A stretch of 64,000 nucleotides of DNA from Zerene cesonia (taxonomy: Eukaryota > Arthropoda > Insecta > Lepidoptera > Pieridae): NCBI RefSeq assembly GCF_012273895.1, contig NC_052127.1:372001-436000 (forward strand), given 5' to 3'. The notes under the pieces were generated by a model, which saw only the letters and a program-made list of their open reading frames with translations, was not told the DNA's origin and did no database searches. Within the stretch, counting starts at the first letter, position 1, and every line of letters begins with the position of its first letter. Of the stretch, positions 11,301 to 26,300 are shown in pieces. Made by a program: the position numbers and the translations under genes.

Positions 11301-14300
11301 AACTTGGTGGTATCGCTACATAAGATCCTGTTAAAAGAATATAAGTCAGGTATTACATAAGTATAACATATACCACTCTTAAACATAGTTAGGTCGATTA
11401 GTTACCTACACCAAAAAGAATTTAGTATTTATGTCGCACCAATGTTAAATAACTAACTGCCATAGTAGTATTAGTTACGTGTTCAAACAACAGTGTGGAC
11501 TTTGGACTGGACACAGTCATGGTACCTTCACATTTACAAGTTTGTCATTGGTTATTTCAGAGCGGTGTTACACAATATTTTTTCAACAACAATTTTATGT
11601 GTGTGCATACAGTTTTATATGCAATGTATGAAAAATTATGATTTGACACGTTTGTAGAGTTCTATTTGCAGTACGGTTCGGTTGCTGGCTGATAAAATGG
11701 TTTAACGCCGGATTTATTTCAATTTTATTTATTTAATTTGTTCATAGAATTTGATGTAGAAATTGAAAAATTGTTTTAAAACGTGAAATCGAAACTTCTA
11801 GTCTATTAGTCTAGTATATTCTTCGTTCTATATTTGAATAGTCTATTCTTTAAGATTCATTAATCAACATGTTGATGAAAAATAAGGGTCAAATTTTATT
11901 CCATTCAGCATAAAACATGAATATTTTACGAAACAATGTTCATTGTTTTATGAATAGTTTAAACAAGTGACCGTTCTCATTGGACTTTGTACCGATGGCA
12001 GCTCACGGCGATGACGTCACACGTGGTAAAACCGTGTGGTATTTTAATTTTATATACTTTGGGAAAACTAGGTTTTCTTTGAACGCAGATAAAGAGCTGT
12101 GATTAGTAGGTTCAAAGAAACTATTCTTTGATGATGATGATGATGTAAGTAATGTGAAATAATCAATGCTCATAAAAAATTTCATCTGATATCGTAACAC
12201 TGTTTAAATAGTTTTGTTGTTTTAGTGATTTATTTTTATTAATATGGATTTAAAATAACAGATCATTACAATGAAGCTTAAAATTAAACAGAAGGGATTT
12301 TTGGTTCTATAATAATAATTATTAAGTTATACAAATCAGATGATGCCGGAGGCGTTCCCTTGTATTTTATAATGGAGCCTTGCAGTCTCTGATTCAACAA
12401 AAGGCCTTCACGTTTAGGGTCAATTACCTCCCGAGATAATATTTGCCCTTAATGATACGACCTTTAATGTAGATAACATTACATTGTCATTATTTCCCGC
12501 TGATATTATAAAATAAATAAGTATTTTGATAATTTGTTAAAATATAAATTTGACCTATTTAAGATTTCTTTTCTAATTTCGATATTTAACTTATTTAAGC
12601 AATCTATACTAATAAAGAAAAAGTTTTGTATTTAAGTATGTTTGTAATGTTGTCACACAAAAACATCTGGTTTGATTTAAAAAATTCTTTCACCATTAAA
12701 AATCTCCAACTTCACTGACATGGTGATGACAGGTTATATATGTACCACGGGCGAAGCCGGAGCGAACAGCTAGTAATGAGATATAAAAAGTACTTACTTT
12801 AATTAACCTGTGTTTATCATTATCATGTATGTAATTCAGTAAATTTTCATTTCATTACAGCAAAATGGCGTCTTAAATAAGACTCATAAATCTGATATGA
12901 TCTCATTAAAACAAGTACGTGATCATTCATCCTACAGTTTATAAGTTTTAAAATGTATTTTTTAAATTTGTTTTTGATGAATTCTGATTTTTCCAAAATA
13001 AAGCGTTCTGACGTTTTGACCGCCTCCTTGGTATAGTGGTTTACGTGTGCGCGTAGAACTGAGGAGTCGTAGGATAGATTCCCGCTGGCGACGCACAAGA
13101 AAGGTCTGGCAGTACACAGAAGTCTGATCACCTACTTCTCCACAAAGAAATCAATCAGTGAAACAGATGTGTATCATCTGCTCCATACCCCACTAGCGGA
13201 CACGGAATTTTGACGATTTTATGTTCAAGAGAAACAAACATACTAATCGATCTATATCTCTGCAGCTACTTAATGTTAAATAGTAACTGTCTATGAGAGT
13301 ACGTGACGGAGATCACGGGTATCGAACCTTGACTCACATTGCAATCATTTACCCAGCTACCTTCGTATTACTTATCTTTGAAGCAATTTCAAACATGCTT
13401 ATTAAATTTTCATTATGTGTTGCCACATTTCTTTGTCTTGCTAGTGCGATTTCATCACGATTAATACTGATGGTTCTAAAAATAATAAACTGTATAGTTA
13501 ACTGTACGTATACAGAGATACTAAATAGATGCCGTTGCGAGCTTTAAGTATTCGGAGCAAAAATAAGCATAAGTTTCCATATTAGTTAAGTTATTAAACA
13601 GTTTTATATTGTACATAATACATAATTACTGTCGCATTAATATTATTATTAGTAAGGATCCAATTGAGTCATTTATAGAATATAATATCTATACAAAAAC
13701 TCGAACCTCCTTCAAATTCTCTAACTAGATCAAATTGAAACGGGACCACATGAGCACCAGGTAAACTTCTGAGCACCAAAGCAAAAAACAATGCAGTCGG
13801 ATTGTTCACCTGAAGGCGGTTAAAAAATTGCCCAACTCTCAAAACTGGTTAAGAAAAACGAAAACAACATAATATTAAGATAAATAATTAATAATGTTTT
13901 AAAACGACAATCGCTCTCAGATAATAAATAATGAAAACAAAAGCGCAATCTGGCGAGATCGGAAGTGTATCGTGTGACAATAATAAGTAATGATATTAAC
14001 ATTGAACTGTGGGTTCACATGAGCGTGTAGGCGATAAGATATCACGCTTATTGTATTGGACCTGGGTCACGAAATGTCACACGATACCCAATCGGTTTTG
14101 GGGACGAGAATCTTAAAGGTGCCTTCAAATTTACGACTCATTGAAAATATTTGTATGTAGATACACAGATGATCCTTCAAATCCTTGTGATTACATAATG
14201 GAGTAAATCTTTACATCATCAGGCCACATTTGTTTCCACTTCATGGACACAGGTCTAATATTGAGAGGGTTCAGGCCACAAGCCACCACGCTGGCGCAGT

Positions 14301-17300
14301 GCGGGTTGGCGGCAAATCGAAAAATCTATTTATTTCTTGCACACTCGTCCTGTCTCGAAGGTCCTTAGCACTGAGCCACAACTGTTCTGTTCGAGATTTA
14401 TATATATTGGAAATCATCCGAATGAAATTATAGTATTATTCAAAAAACAGCTCTCTTATTAATTCGAAACATTATGAACACGACACGATTGATTGATGGA
14501 TGAAATCTAAAAAAAATCCTAGAACCATTATCAATTGGTGTAATTAACTGTAATAACATATTGTTTATTGTTTATCTCGTATAGCAACCGATAAGGGATG
14601 GTACGAGCGCAGCGGTCATGGCGAGACCTTATCAAATTATCGGACAAATTATTGAGAAATTTCACACGAGCAGCGGCAGTAATAAATAACTTTTGTTGGA
14701 TTTGTAAATGATCCCTGTACGCTATAGGCTATTGATATAACGAGAAAAGTAGGGGCGGGTCGCTGGTAGTGTACGTATATGACTATTGGTTGGTACATAA
14801 TGTAAGGATTATCATTTATAATATTAATATGTATTTATAATATGTAAACTCGATAAAACACACGTTCACTTCCAATACATTTCGTAACAGCGATGTACAT
14901 TAAAAAGACACGTGTCAAACACTTTTCATCACTTTAAACCCAATAATAAAACGATTAGTAGTAATACATCTTCGTTCTCCGATATCATTGATTACCGTAG
15001 AAGATTGCATTGCTATGACTGATAATGATGTTATCACGATTGACGTCGAACCCGGATCGGAATGGACTTTGACTTATTATCCATGTGATTAGTGGTTAAT
15101 GACTTCCCCCTTTTATCAATGGAGCTATTCATGATTCGGCGGTCACGTCACTTGAATATGAATTGTTTGGAAAGTGAAGCGATAAATCTGGTTCACCTGT
15201 GGCGCCCCGTGAGTATGATATTTAAACAGACGAAATCGATGTAATGCAAATAACGATTTGTTATATTAAGTCGGTATGTATTTTTATATAGAAACAAGAA
15301 ATGCCATGTATACTTGAATTTCTCAATCGTATTTAGCACTTAGGTAAGTATGTATCATACAAAATTAACTAAGATTATAAAAAACAGATTAGTAGGTCGA
15401 GTAAAGGACGTTATTCAAAAATAAGACTAAATGTCATTCAACTCATTGAGGCACATTTAAAAAAAGCAACTCAAATATTAGTAAACCCAAAATCTTTATT
15501 ATGTTATACTAAATATCATGTCTCTATAGACTTAAGAAACTAGAAAATATGCGGAATTGCATAGTTTTAAAATTTCCTTAATTTTTTGTGACAAAGAAAT
15601 GTTCGTCATACAAACAGAGCAAATTAAAAGCTTGTAAAGAAAAATCTCTTGCATTTCAATTAAGACATAATGGTACACAGCAAAAAGCGGATGATCAGCT
15701 ACATGCTCAAAGTAAGCCTTGCGGTATTCCTTAAGCTGACGTCTAATAGCCAATTAAACCTTAGATGGGTAACAGTTAGTTAACCAGTACACTTATCGAA
15801 GTGTAATGGGATCAGAATTATAATACAACATCCATTCGCTTACCGTGACCGTTTTAAAGTTGTTGAGAATATCGTCGCGATCGGCTTGTGTTCCAAGGCA
15901 AACCCTTTTGAATCTTGAATCTGGGTTATATCAGTAAGAATTTAAGTGAACAGATATGAAATCTGAAATTTTAGACATCTACAAGGTTGAGTTTTCCTTG
16001 ACACAATATTGTTTCGACAAAATACGGTTTTTTTTTTATTATTTTGACATATTTAAGATTGAGATGATCTAATACTGGTCTTGCAACTAAATAATTTCGA
16101 ACTGATAGAAATATTAAAACATATACATTATGACATTTGTGAAACACAGGAAAGTCATCGTTAGATATAATTAAGGGAACAGGGCTCACAACGTTGCCTT
16201 GAGGCATGCCTTCAAACTACGCTGCATCGGTCACGTAAGCCAGCCCCCACTTCTCCCACGCTTAATACGCATTAAGAATTGGATGCAATGTTTTGTTTTT
16301 TATTTCGTTAAAAGTTTTATTTACCTGAATACTTGAAGCATAATTTAGTATTGGTATAAACAATGGATATATGAATACAATTGTTTTATTTGCGGCTTAT
16401 TGAATATTCATATTTTTTCGAATTTTAAAGACGATTCGAAGTGTAAAATTCGTATAATATAGTTTTTGAATCACTATATAAAATCTATAATTAATCAGTC
16501 GTTCCTCGTAAGTACATATTGATTGACATCTTAATTTCTTGCTCTACGATAAAAGAAAGCAAAAAACTCAATTGTGTAAAAATATGAATTCAACATTTAA
16601 CTGAGCGTTGTGGTTTATAAGTAAATAATGTTTTTATGAATTTATGACTATTCGGACTCAATTGAATATGTCATTTTTTACCATTTATTTGTCTCTAATA
16701 TTCTTCCTCTTTATTCTGTCTACAACAAGTTTTTCCTAAATTTCCATATTTAAATTAGTAAAGCCCCAAAAACTTGGATAATATCCAAGTTTCGTAAGTC
16801 AATAACCAAAACCTTAGCGATCACGTTAGGTATCATTAGCTTCATAACATCGCCAAATATTAACTTTTATGCTGCTAATGATATAAATACACATAACATC
16901 GTCATTCGACTTGGTTACCGACAGGAGAGCCAGAAAAGTCGAACATGAGTCACCTTTACAAGATAGAAAAATAAGCGAGTTTTTCAGAATCTATTAATAC
17001 ATTAAAATGAACGACAAACGGTTTTTAATCATCACCATCAATCAAGTTTGGTGATGGATAAAGGTTAAGGTCATAATCGCTGTTCCTATATATTTTTCTC
17101 AAATATCAACCGTCAAACAGTATGTGTTTCTAAAACACTCTAATTTCATCACGCTTTCCTTCACCAACCAGAGGTTACGCATTAGAATGTCCAGATTAAT
17201 AAAAGGTGAATTAACTCTCACAATTGATAAATATACCTATAAATATCTCAAATATTACTCACACAATAGTTTACACAATTGTTATTTAAACATTTAACAC

Positions 17301-20300
17301 GATCAGTATTATTATCCGCTATTAAACATGAACGCTGGGATGAATACAAATTCTAGATGAATATACAAGTTTTCCTGAATATACGTCCAGTTGCGGAAAC
17401 ATAGATACATTTTGAAGGTAACAAAATGAGGAGAAGAATTAATTATTGTTATAATTATTGCAGTTAAGCCTGAAAAGAATGGTCATATACTCTCAACAAA
17501 TGTGCATTACTAATACAATTTAATCGTGGAAGCTGGTACCTGTATATAGAACCTGTATAACAAGTCTTTGGGCTTCCTATTTCTGTATATCTATTATACA
17601 TAAGTAGACCATTTAGATAGCTACTTTCTACTTAAATCCTTGATGTTTAAAACCTGGAGAATTTTAATATTATTATTTATAAATTGACAAAGTTGATAAG
17701 TTTGAAATTGCCAGCCAGGAAGATAATTGAGTTGCGTTGGTTAAGCATTATTTGTTTGATTTATGGATATACGAGATACATACATAAATCAATCAGGTGA
17801 ATAGAGACGGATGTTAAATGGCAAGAGCGTGACGGTGTCAGATGGGATAATTTAGAAAGCCTAGTCTTAAACCAAGTGCATGATGAATGAAGACAAGATT
17901 TTTAGATCAATGATTACTATATGTTTTGCATTAAGTACAGGAATTAAAATTTCAATTAATTATGCCTGTAATGTCTCCTACAAGTTGTTTACAACCTAAA
18001 TACAGTTCGCCTCCCCAATAGTTTAATTGAAAACGTATTTAGCACGAAATGAAGTAAATTTTCCGTGTTCTGATATATGGTAGCTATTGTTTTCATGTAA
18101 CTGTTACATCGGAGCTGATTGTTCGTGTGGACTCGTCATTGCGCCGTGAATTATGTGCATTTCAATAGTTTGGACTTCGCCCCTCAATTCGGGCGCACTG
18201 TTGATTGTATTGTTGTGATCGGTTTTGATATTGCTTCGACCGCTACACGAATGTTAGTCATCACTTCGTTTAGAAGCTGAAAGAACATTCGTGGCGTTTT
18301 TTTTTTGGTTAGAAGAAGATCAAGTATCAAGATCGAGTAGTCAAATCTAAAATGTTAATCTGCTCTTATGTATTAAAGACTTTGAATATGTATAATTCAA
18401 AATATTCACATAAAAATGCCGAATACCTGTTCTTTGAATGTTTATCCGTTTTATCCTGGGATCAGAGGCAAAATGTATGTTTGTATGTAAGAACGACTTA
18501 CATATCGATAATTTAACTACCTGGGTTAAGAGCGACAGCTTATACACATGATTTTATTTTATTTTAAAACACAAATGGTATGGGGAGACGGGAGCAAGGT
18601 TAGTTTCTTTGGATGCGCTTCGTAAATACAAAAGCACTTAACCTACTTATGAAGTAATTAATTTCGATTATTAAAAAGAAATTTACGAGATAAAATTCAA
18701 TTGGGTCACCAAATGTAAAAAGCTACAAAGTCTGCACGGTTTGTAACCAGTGAACTGTTTAATAAGTATGTTTTATTGTATAGTTTTACAAGAATTGTTT
18801 TGGAATTTATAAAGTGACTTGTAAATTGACTGCACGTAGGTATATTACATTCGCTTCTACCTTATCCTTAGGGAGATACGTGATGTTGTCGCCTAGTACG
18901 CTTTATGCTCTATCAACATCTATAATTTGATAATAATGCTATTAAAGTTAATATATCAATGAAGAGTTTTAAATAGACACAGTATTTAGTCGATACACCA
19001 TAAATAAATACAAAATTTCAATTTTCATCACGCCATTTGTTACGTGAATAGCCGTTTTAATATATTATAATATGATGTATATTAATTTGTCTATTATCTC
19101 ATTTCTTATGGTATAGTACAGAGCTTGGTACATGATATTATTATTCATGTAGATGTACTAAAATTGGCTGGCCATTACCCTTACGCCAGTCAGTACACAA
19201 AGGATATCTTACGTCATCGCGACTTAACAGGAGCAAAACGACGAGTTGCGGACAATGACGTTTGTAATCACTCTAATGCGTAAAACAATGTTTTGGTTGT
19301 TTGTTTTATCAGAGACCGCTAAACGAGTATACCCGTTATAAATCCTGTATGTATTACCATGACCTATCCTTGTTGTTGTTTATATTTAAGGGTGTCAAAT
19401 GCACGGGTATTGTTTGTCGTTTTGCATAGCCCGCATTGATTCAAGTTTCGTCTATATGTTGTTGTGCGTATTATGGGATAGAGAATTCATTAATGTAAGT
19501 ATAAAATAAGGCTACATAATCATCGCACATTTATTTGCGAGGTTAGGCGCCGCGCGAATGTTCGTTTATAGTCAAGCATAAATACATTATGCATTCAATG
19601 CAAATTGTTTTCAAAGCGTTGCAGTAATAAAATATAAATTTTATTTAATACGGACGACCTTAGACTGGCATGAATGTATAAACAAATTTAATGCGCATAT
19701 AGCCGGCCGGTTTTCGCGCGTAAATATCGTCGGCCATCTTGTGGTAACAATGTTCCGCTAACAGCAGAACAAACTAGCCTTAAAAATAAAATTGTTTAGA
19801 TAAAACAAGATATGCCATTTTAAATTTTGCGCGTCGTAGTCTTGGATGCGAAAATAATTTTTATCTTGACATTTGTTAAGGAAAAAAAAAATTTTTATTA
19901 CCTACAGCAGATTTTACTATATCAAAAATAACATAACAGAAAATTAATGACATAGAAACAGATTTATCAGCAAAATCATTTCAAATGAGTGCAAAATTAT
20001 TGATAAGGGGCTTGCCACTCGCCCTGAAAAAACACGTGACGTCACAGATAAAGAGATTCGAAATTTAAATCTCTCTACGCAGATAATATAATATGCGATA
20101 AATAGATTTATAACGTCAATAATTAAATTGAATAATCGAGCGGAATAAGCAAGTTTATTAGCTGCAGTAATCATTATTACAATATAGACTACGCGGTGGT
20201 TGCAAAATCAAATATAATTTATTATTATCAGGCGCATTTAACGTGATCGTTCTAAATCTGGTGGTATAATCAGTTATGGGTCGTGTTTATCATTTGTTTC

Positions 20301-23300
20301 AAGAGGTGAGTGACTTTCACGCAATCTCTTTTGTTAATAAGAAGTGTAAGTTTAAGTGAATTTTTTTTTGTTCTACGTGGCAAGCTTTATGTCTTTGTGT
20401 ATGGAATAGTCGTTCCTATTTTGAATTTTTTTTTTCGTTTTTAGACGTAGTGTACCTACTTTATACATTATGATAGATTAAACATCGTTGTCTTAGAGAA
20501 ATTCCCAAGGTTTTTATCGTGTTTTAAATAGGTTAAAAAGATTTACGAGTATTCATACTCGTATTTCTAAACACATACATACATACAAATGGTTTATAAG
20601 GAAGTGTGAATGTGATTCGTGCTGAGACTACCGATGACCTCCAGGGTTACTTGCGAATTCTTGTCTTAGCTATTTATGCAGTGGTATTAGGCACTTCCGT
20701 TGTGGAAAAAATCTATTTTTGTTATATATGAAAAAGAGCTAATAAAATGTGATACGTATTAATTATTTTTAAATAGTGTAAATTTAAATAAGTAATATGT
20801 AGTAATAGTTATATTTTAAAATAATTGAATTCAAACTAAACTAGTAAGTACCATAGGACACTAGACCCATAAAACCTGTTTCGTGGTCTAGTCATTCTCC
20901 TTGGTACCGTCTTGTATACCTGAACAATCGAGATGTGATGTTTGAATATTTGTATGTTAGTAGTACCTACCTTCTTTCGTATACGTTGAAAAGGATGCAG
21001 TTTGTTTTTTGGCACTGGTTCCGTACAGTTTTTAATATCTATAGTATAAATGATAATTACTGGTGATCATTGTGATCATTATTATTATAAGTTGGGTAAA
21101 TAATGTAACGAATAACATTGTTAAAATTTGATTTGAATACTATATGTTAACTATAGAGTAAACTTCGTTTTAATCTGCTTTATGTATCTGAAATACATTT
21201 TTTTTTTCAAAAATGCATTCGAAAGAGTATGAATTATAAACTTTTTTTTTTGGATATAAACAAAATATCAATTCAATTCGAAGCACGTGAAGCACCCTGA
21301 ATTAAGTGCGGAAATAGACAATTTATCCTCAAATTAAGTTATCCGAAACGGCCCCAGACTTCGATAGTTCATGAAATAACATACCTAACAGAAAATACGT
21401 AAGATTACAGCTTTTAAATTGTTATTACCATGTTTGTTATTTTACATTTTATTTATGTCCAAAGTAAGTCGTCCATTGTTACTGGTACAACGCTAAAAAC
21501 ATATTATCATTATAAAATTTATCGTAACACTTGACCTTACCAAAACTGCTGTTGTTTGGCTTGTTACAAGGTTGCCTTTGTTCCTAATTGCATTCACAAA
21601 TTCGCATAATAATATACCTATGTACATGTTACTTTTTGATAACCCCTTTTTTAACATGAAACGTGTGGTTAGTGAAATAAAAGCGAATATGGAACGTTAT
21701 CAATTTAATTTCCGAAACATTTCACACAACGTGCTATTTCATTGGGAATCCGCTGTTAGCAACTGATAGTTACTCTCGAATTAAACGTATTATGTTATCT
21801 TTGTGCGAAAGTTAAATATTTTTCAATTCAAACCAGAAAGTTCACTTTAGCGTTATAACTCTCAACTTTGGTAGTAGGTTTTTCTATAATAAGGAGAATT
21901 GAAGAGCTTCTTTATATTTATTTTTTATTAATATTTACGCATACATTTTCATCCTAAAGGGCATTCACCTCCCTAGATAAGTGACCTTTGTATAAATAGC
22001 GCGAAAATGAACCTTATTACTAAGCTCCCACGGCGCTGACGCCCACGGCTCGTCAATTAACACTCTAAAAACAACTCTAACAAGAATTTAATAGAGTGCA
22101 CTTTTCTACGTCGAGTGATGTACAAAAATAAATAACTCAGACATGTTGCGTGTTTAAAAAATACTTACCTAAATCAAATATGTAATACTTTATCAACTAA
22201 TTCAAAAATAACCAAAGATCACTGTAAATCCGCTAGTGGCAGTATTACAAAGTATTAACTTCATATGATGAGTTATATAGAAGTTTAATGCTTTAAACCA
22301 ACACTTTATTCGTAAATAAACATTAGCTTATTACGTATGTTAATAGATAAATACACATAGTGGTTTTATATGTAGTTGTGAATATTTAAATGTATGAGTA
22401 TCGAAAGCCATAAGTGGCATTATTTACAAACGACTTCTGAACAAATATTCGATACCAAAATAGGATGTAGGATGTTTATTAAGCCACGGGCAATAGCAGT
22501 TAATTAAATAGCTTATTTATCATGATTATGAATAAGCTATGTTATTGTTAAGTTTCATCAAAATCCATTCAGATTTAAAACAAATAAAATAATTGTGTTG
22601 TTGCATTAATCCCTTACCTTCCCGACGCATCGTTACTGAGTCATCCTGTTGGATCTGATCATTAGTTGTGATTCATTCATATGGGATATCTTAGTACTTC
22701 AGCCGATATTAGTACAATGGGCCCATTATATCTGATCAATAAATGCACTGGTTAACTACTTTGAATACGGGCGATTTTATTACATGATTGTTCAAGGAAT
22801 TTATATTTTGGGGTATTTTTTAAATTCTTAATAATGATAATTATCCCTAGGGACACCGAAAGTAAGACATTATTTTTACAACACACAAACATGCGGTGTT
22901 TCTTAATTCTGTTCTAGAAATATCTATCAATGTTCTGTTTTTATCTAGTTTTTGCAGTAAGTTAACTAGTTTAAAATGCCATGTATGTATGTTTTGTTGA
23001 CATTTGAGTATGCAATCTGCACGACACATGTGTTGGACGACGCCAAGAAGCTTTTATATTTGGCACCGATGCGTTCTCAGGATTTGCAATCAGCTGGGTC
23101 GGTGTTTGCATGTAGGGTCGATCGATCGGGCGACTAGTCGGCCGACGTGTTGGGTGCTGCTCACGCATCGGCCGCGTGGCTCCCGCGTGCACAGGTGTGC
23201 GAGGGAGACGCGGCTATAAGTTAGATAAAGACGTAAAGAAAACATGGACGCTTTGTCCACGGATTTATGTATTTTTTAAGGTTATGTTGTTCTATTTTGA

Positions 23301-26300
23301 TACGGTACGTTATGTGATATGCTTTCACTGATTATGTGTAAATTATGTCCTTTGTCATGTTTTTCGAGCTTTCTCTTTTACGTCTGAAAGTCACATTAGA
23401 CAAGGAGTGAAGAAGTTATTGCATTCAATCATAATGCAATCAGAAATGCATTAGTATACAAGATGTTTGCAGCAAGAAGGGTATTAGTCAAAATGAGTCA
23501 AACTCATACAATGACTCTGCTTATAATTAAAGGTATAATAGCCAGTTATGAGTATTTCGCTTTTCCTTGTATTATTTCTGTGTAAAACAATTTCGCTTGT
23601 TAAAAAAGAAATCATTTTCCTCTCATCGTCGAACGTCTTACACCATGATTTTTTGTTTTTCATATACGAAACAAAGATAAGTCGAAGATTACAAAACTAT
23701 GCAGATTTGTTCTTATGATAATAAAAAAAACAAGAGAATTTAGAAGGACTTATCTAATTTATGATGTCAACCTAATTTTGTCTGTCAGCTTTTTAGAACA
23801 ACGTTATCTATAATTTAAGTATAATCACTTCGTGTACAAAAACCTTCGTTTCTAGTACATTGACATCAATTAAACACTTGTTATAATTTTAAAAGTATTT
23901 TAATATACCAGATATATAATACGTGTAAAGACAGTACCTAATTTTATTCTTTGTCCGAACGGAGCAATTGTATAACCAGTTTGCTTTGCAAACTTTTTAA
24001 TATTCCGTTCAGAAATCTCTCTGAATCGAAGTCTAGCTTGCTTGGATGTGGGAAGTTTATTACCCCGATTTAGTTTTATTTCGACTTTTCATGTATGTAA
24101 TACAGTATGTAACATATATTCTCGAATAAAAGTTATTGTGCCTGGTGTATGAGACACCTTGGGGAAAGAATAGGCTATGTGAGTCGCATTTAGGCGTGAT
24201 CACAAAAGACGGACCGGTTCAGTTTTTGTGTGATTTTTTTTTCCGTGTACGGTTTCTAGCGAGCAACTTAATTTTGATAGTTGATAATGTTATTTATAGA
24301 TGTCGAAATATAGAAATCCACATAGGTAGTAACGTACTAAACAAGTGAATTTACTTACATTTTATGTGTTTATTTGCTTTGAGACTAATAAACAATATTA
24401 AATTATTTACAAAACAGGGTGTTACAATTTACCTTTTCGTAGGGGTTATATATAGAAAAAACCATTTAGTGGGGTAACATTAAAGGTCTATCTACGCCCA
24501 TCTACCCAAGACTATAAGCGAAAAAAAAAACAAATTAGCATCTATATTTTAAACGACTTGACGCCATCCTTCACATCTGGCATTAAAAATTTACGTAACT
24601 CGTCTGGTCGGGTAGCGGGCCTCCGGACGAAATTTCTCTTCACGATGTTTTAAAGCATAATAACTATTATAACTCACCTTTTGAACGATAAACATCTCTC
24701 TTGTAATAAGCTTTAACTTAACCTGGGTCGAAATCTGTTAAGAACAATTATCAGACTTAACTGCTTTACCTGATTTGAGCGAAATCTCAAAATATACACG
24801 AAAAAGTTATCTTAAAGGCGTGGTATAGATCGCTATACATATGGAAGATTCCAGATGTTATATGCTGTGGTGTTTGCAAGCATGTTTTAGACTGTGTCAC
24901 TGTATTGGTTGCAATTTTTCCCGCTATTGTCAAAGCCGTATAGATTTCCCACCTGCGCCAAGTTTATAGTTTGGTTTCAGTAATTATCGATACACTAAGT
25001 CTTACACATGTGTCCGTTTTTGTAGACAATCAGCAAATTATTTTATCGATATTACCGAATTTTGTATATTGGAGTGAAGCACCTAAAGGAAGGTAAATCA
25101 TGTAAAAAAATCATGTAAATACTCATTAAAACAACGTTAAGAAACAGAATTTAAAAATAAATTGTCATAAACCAAATTATTATTTCGTTGAATTTCTTCT
25201 CACAATTGTTCGGTGAAGAAGCTACATTAATTATCCTTATTACAAAATAATTCCCGGTACATCGTAACTGTATATAATTATAACGAAAAAACTTACATCA
25301 CGAATAAGGAGAAGCAATTTGATGATACCTTGATTTCCCAAAACCTGATCGCTGAAATTGCTACACGTTTTTTCCGCACGTTGGGACTTGGGAAAATTCT
25401 CGGGAACGAGTTTCGAGTTTCATGTACTTTAGAGATATTTATTTCTCTGCGTATTATGTGTATAAAATTTTTGTAAAAAATTGCAAGTATTTTGCCGAGG
25501 GTAATTAATAACCTTGTTTTAATTTTAAAATATTATAAGAACGCATTAACATACAATTTATTTAAATCTCTGTGTGCTATAATTGCACCTACCTAATGAA
25601 ATATTTGATACTTAAAAGGAGGAGGCTTGAGGAAAGAAAATTTCACGACAGGACGCGGTCGTTGACCCATAATAAGTAGGCTACCCTCAACATGTTTGCT
25701 TGCGGTTGCAAGTGTGGCTGTAACCTTATTTTATATCGTGCTGAAGTACCGAAATAGTACGAACCGGGTGTTTGTTTTTAGTAAAGATACGGTTGCGTTT
25801 AATCTAGCATGTAATAAAGTGGATTTTTTTATATGACTCTTGAATAATCTTATACAAATATCTTATAGGTTCCGACTCGAAGGATAATTTTAGTACTGTA
25901 ATAGAATGCGTGGATAATGTTTACGTATTTTATAAATTTATTATTTTGACACAATACCTTGTAAGATGACATTTTTTTTTTGCATATTCTGGTGTTTTTA
26001 TAATATCTAGATAAGGAAAAATGTTATCGTGTGAACGAATTAGTCTCGGTATATACGTTGAATTAGATGCAGACTCGAATTCCGTCTTGTTTTCTTGCTT
26101 CATGCAATGCTGGCAGATCTATTTTCTTCGGTAAATAAAACAAACAAAGATGGATCTATCATAGTAGGTATATCCTACTTAATATTATAAATGCGAAAGT
26201 TTGTAAGGATGTGTGTGCGTTTGTTGCTCCTTCACGCAAAAACTGCTGAACCGATTCCAATTAAATTTGGTACGTAGACAGTTGGATACCCGGAATAAAG

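Larger units (their letters stand above)
8672..15071 (+). promoter_or_regulatory. Cluster of HNF4-type sites (TGGACTTTG)
   Basis: Exact TGGACTTTG occurs at 8672-8680, 9907-9915, 11496-11504, 11981-11989 and 15063-15071, always on the plus strand. The reverse complement CAAAGTCCA is the published HNF4-specific binding motif. A one-base variant, TGCACTTTG, lies at 10432. A sixth exact copy is in a later dnr1 intron at 32811. Function is inferred only. Confidence 0.45.

Noticed and set aside
12128..12146. TGATGATGATGATG run as a LINE tail
   Set aside because: None of the GTGGTGGAT/GTGGGAA landmarks precede it, so it is only a short microsatellite.
13018..13100. tRNA gene
   Set aside because: A- and B-box remnants are present, but the stems do not pair and SINE body sequence follows.
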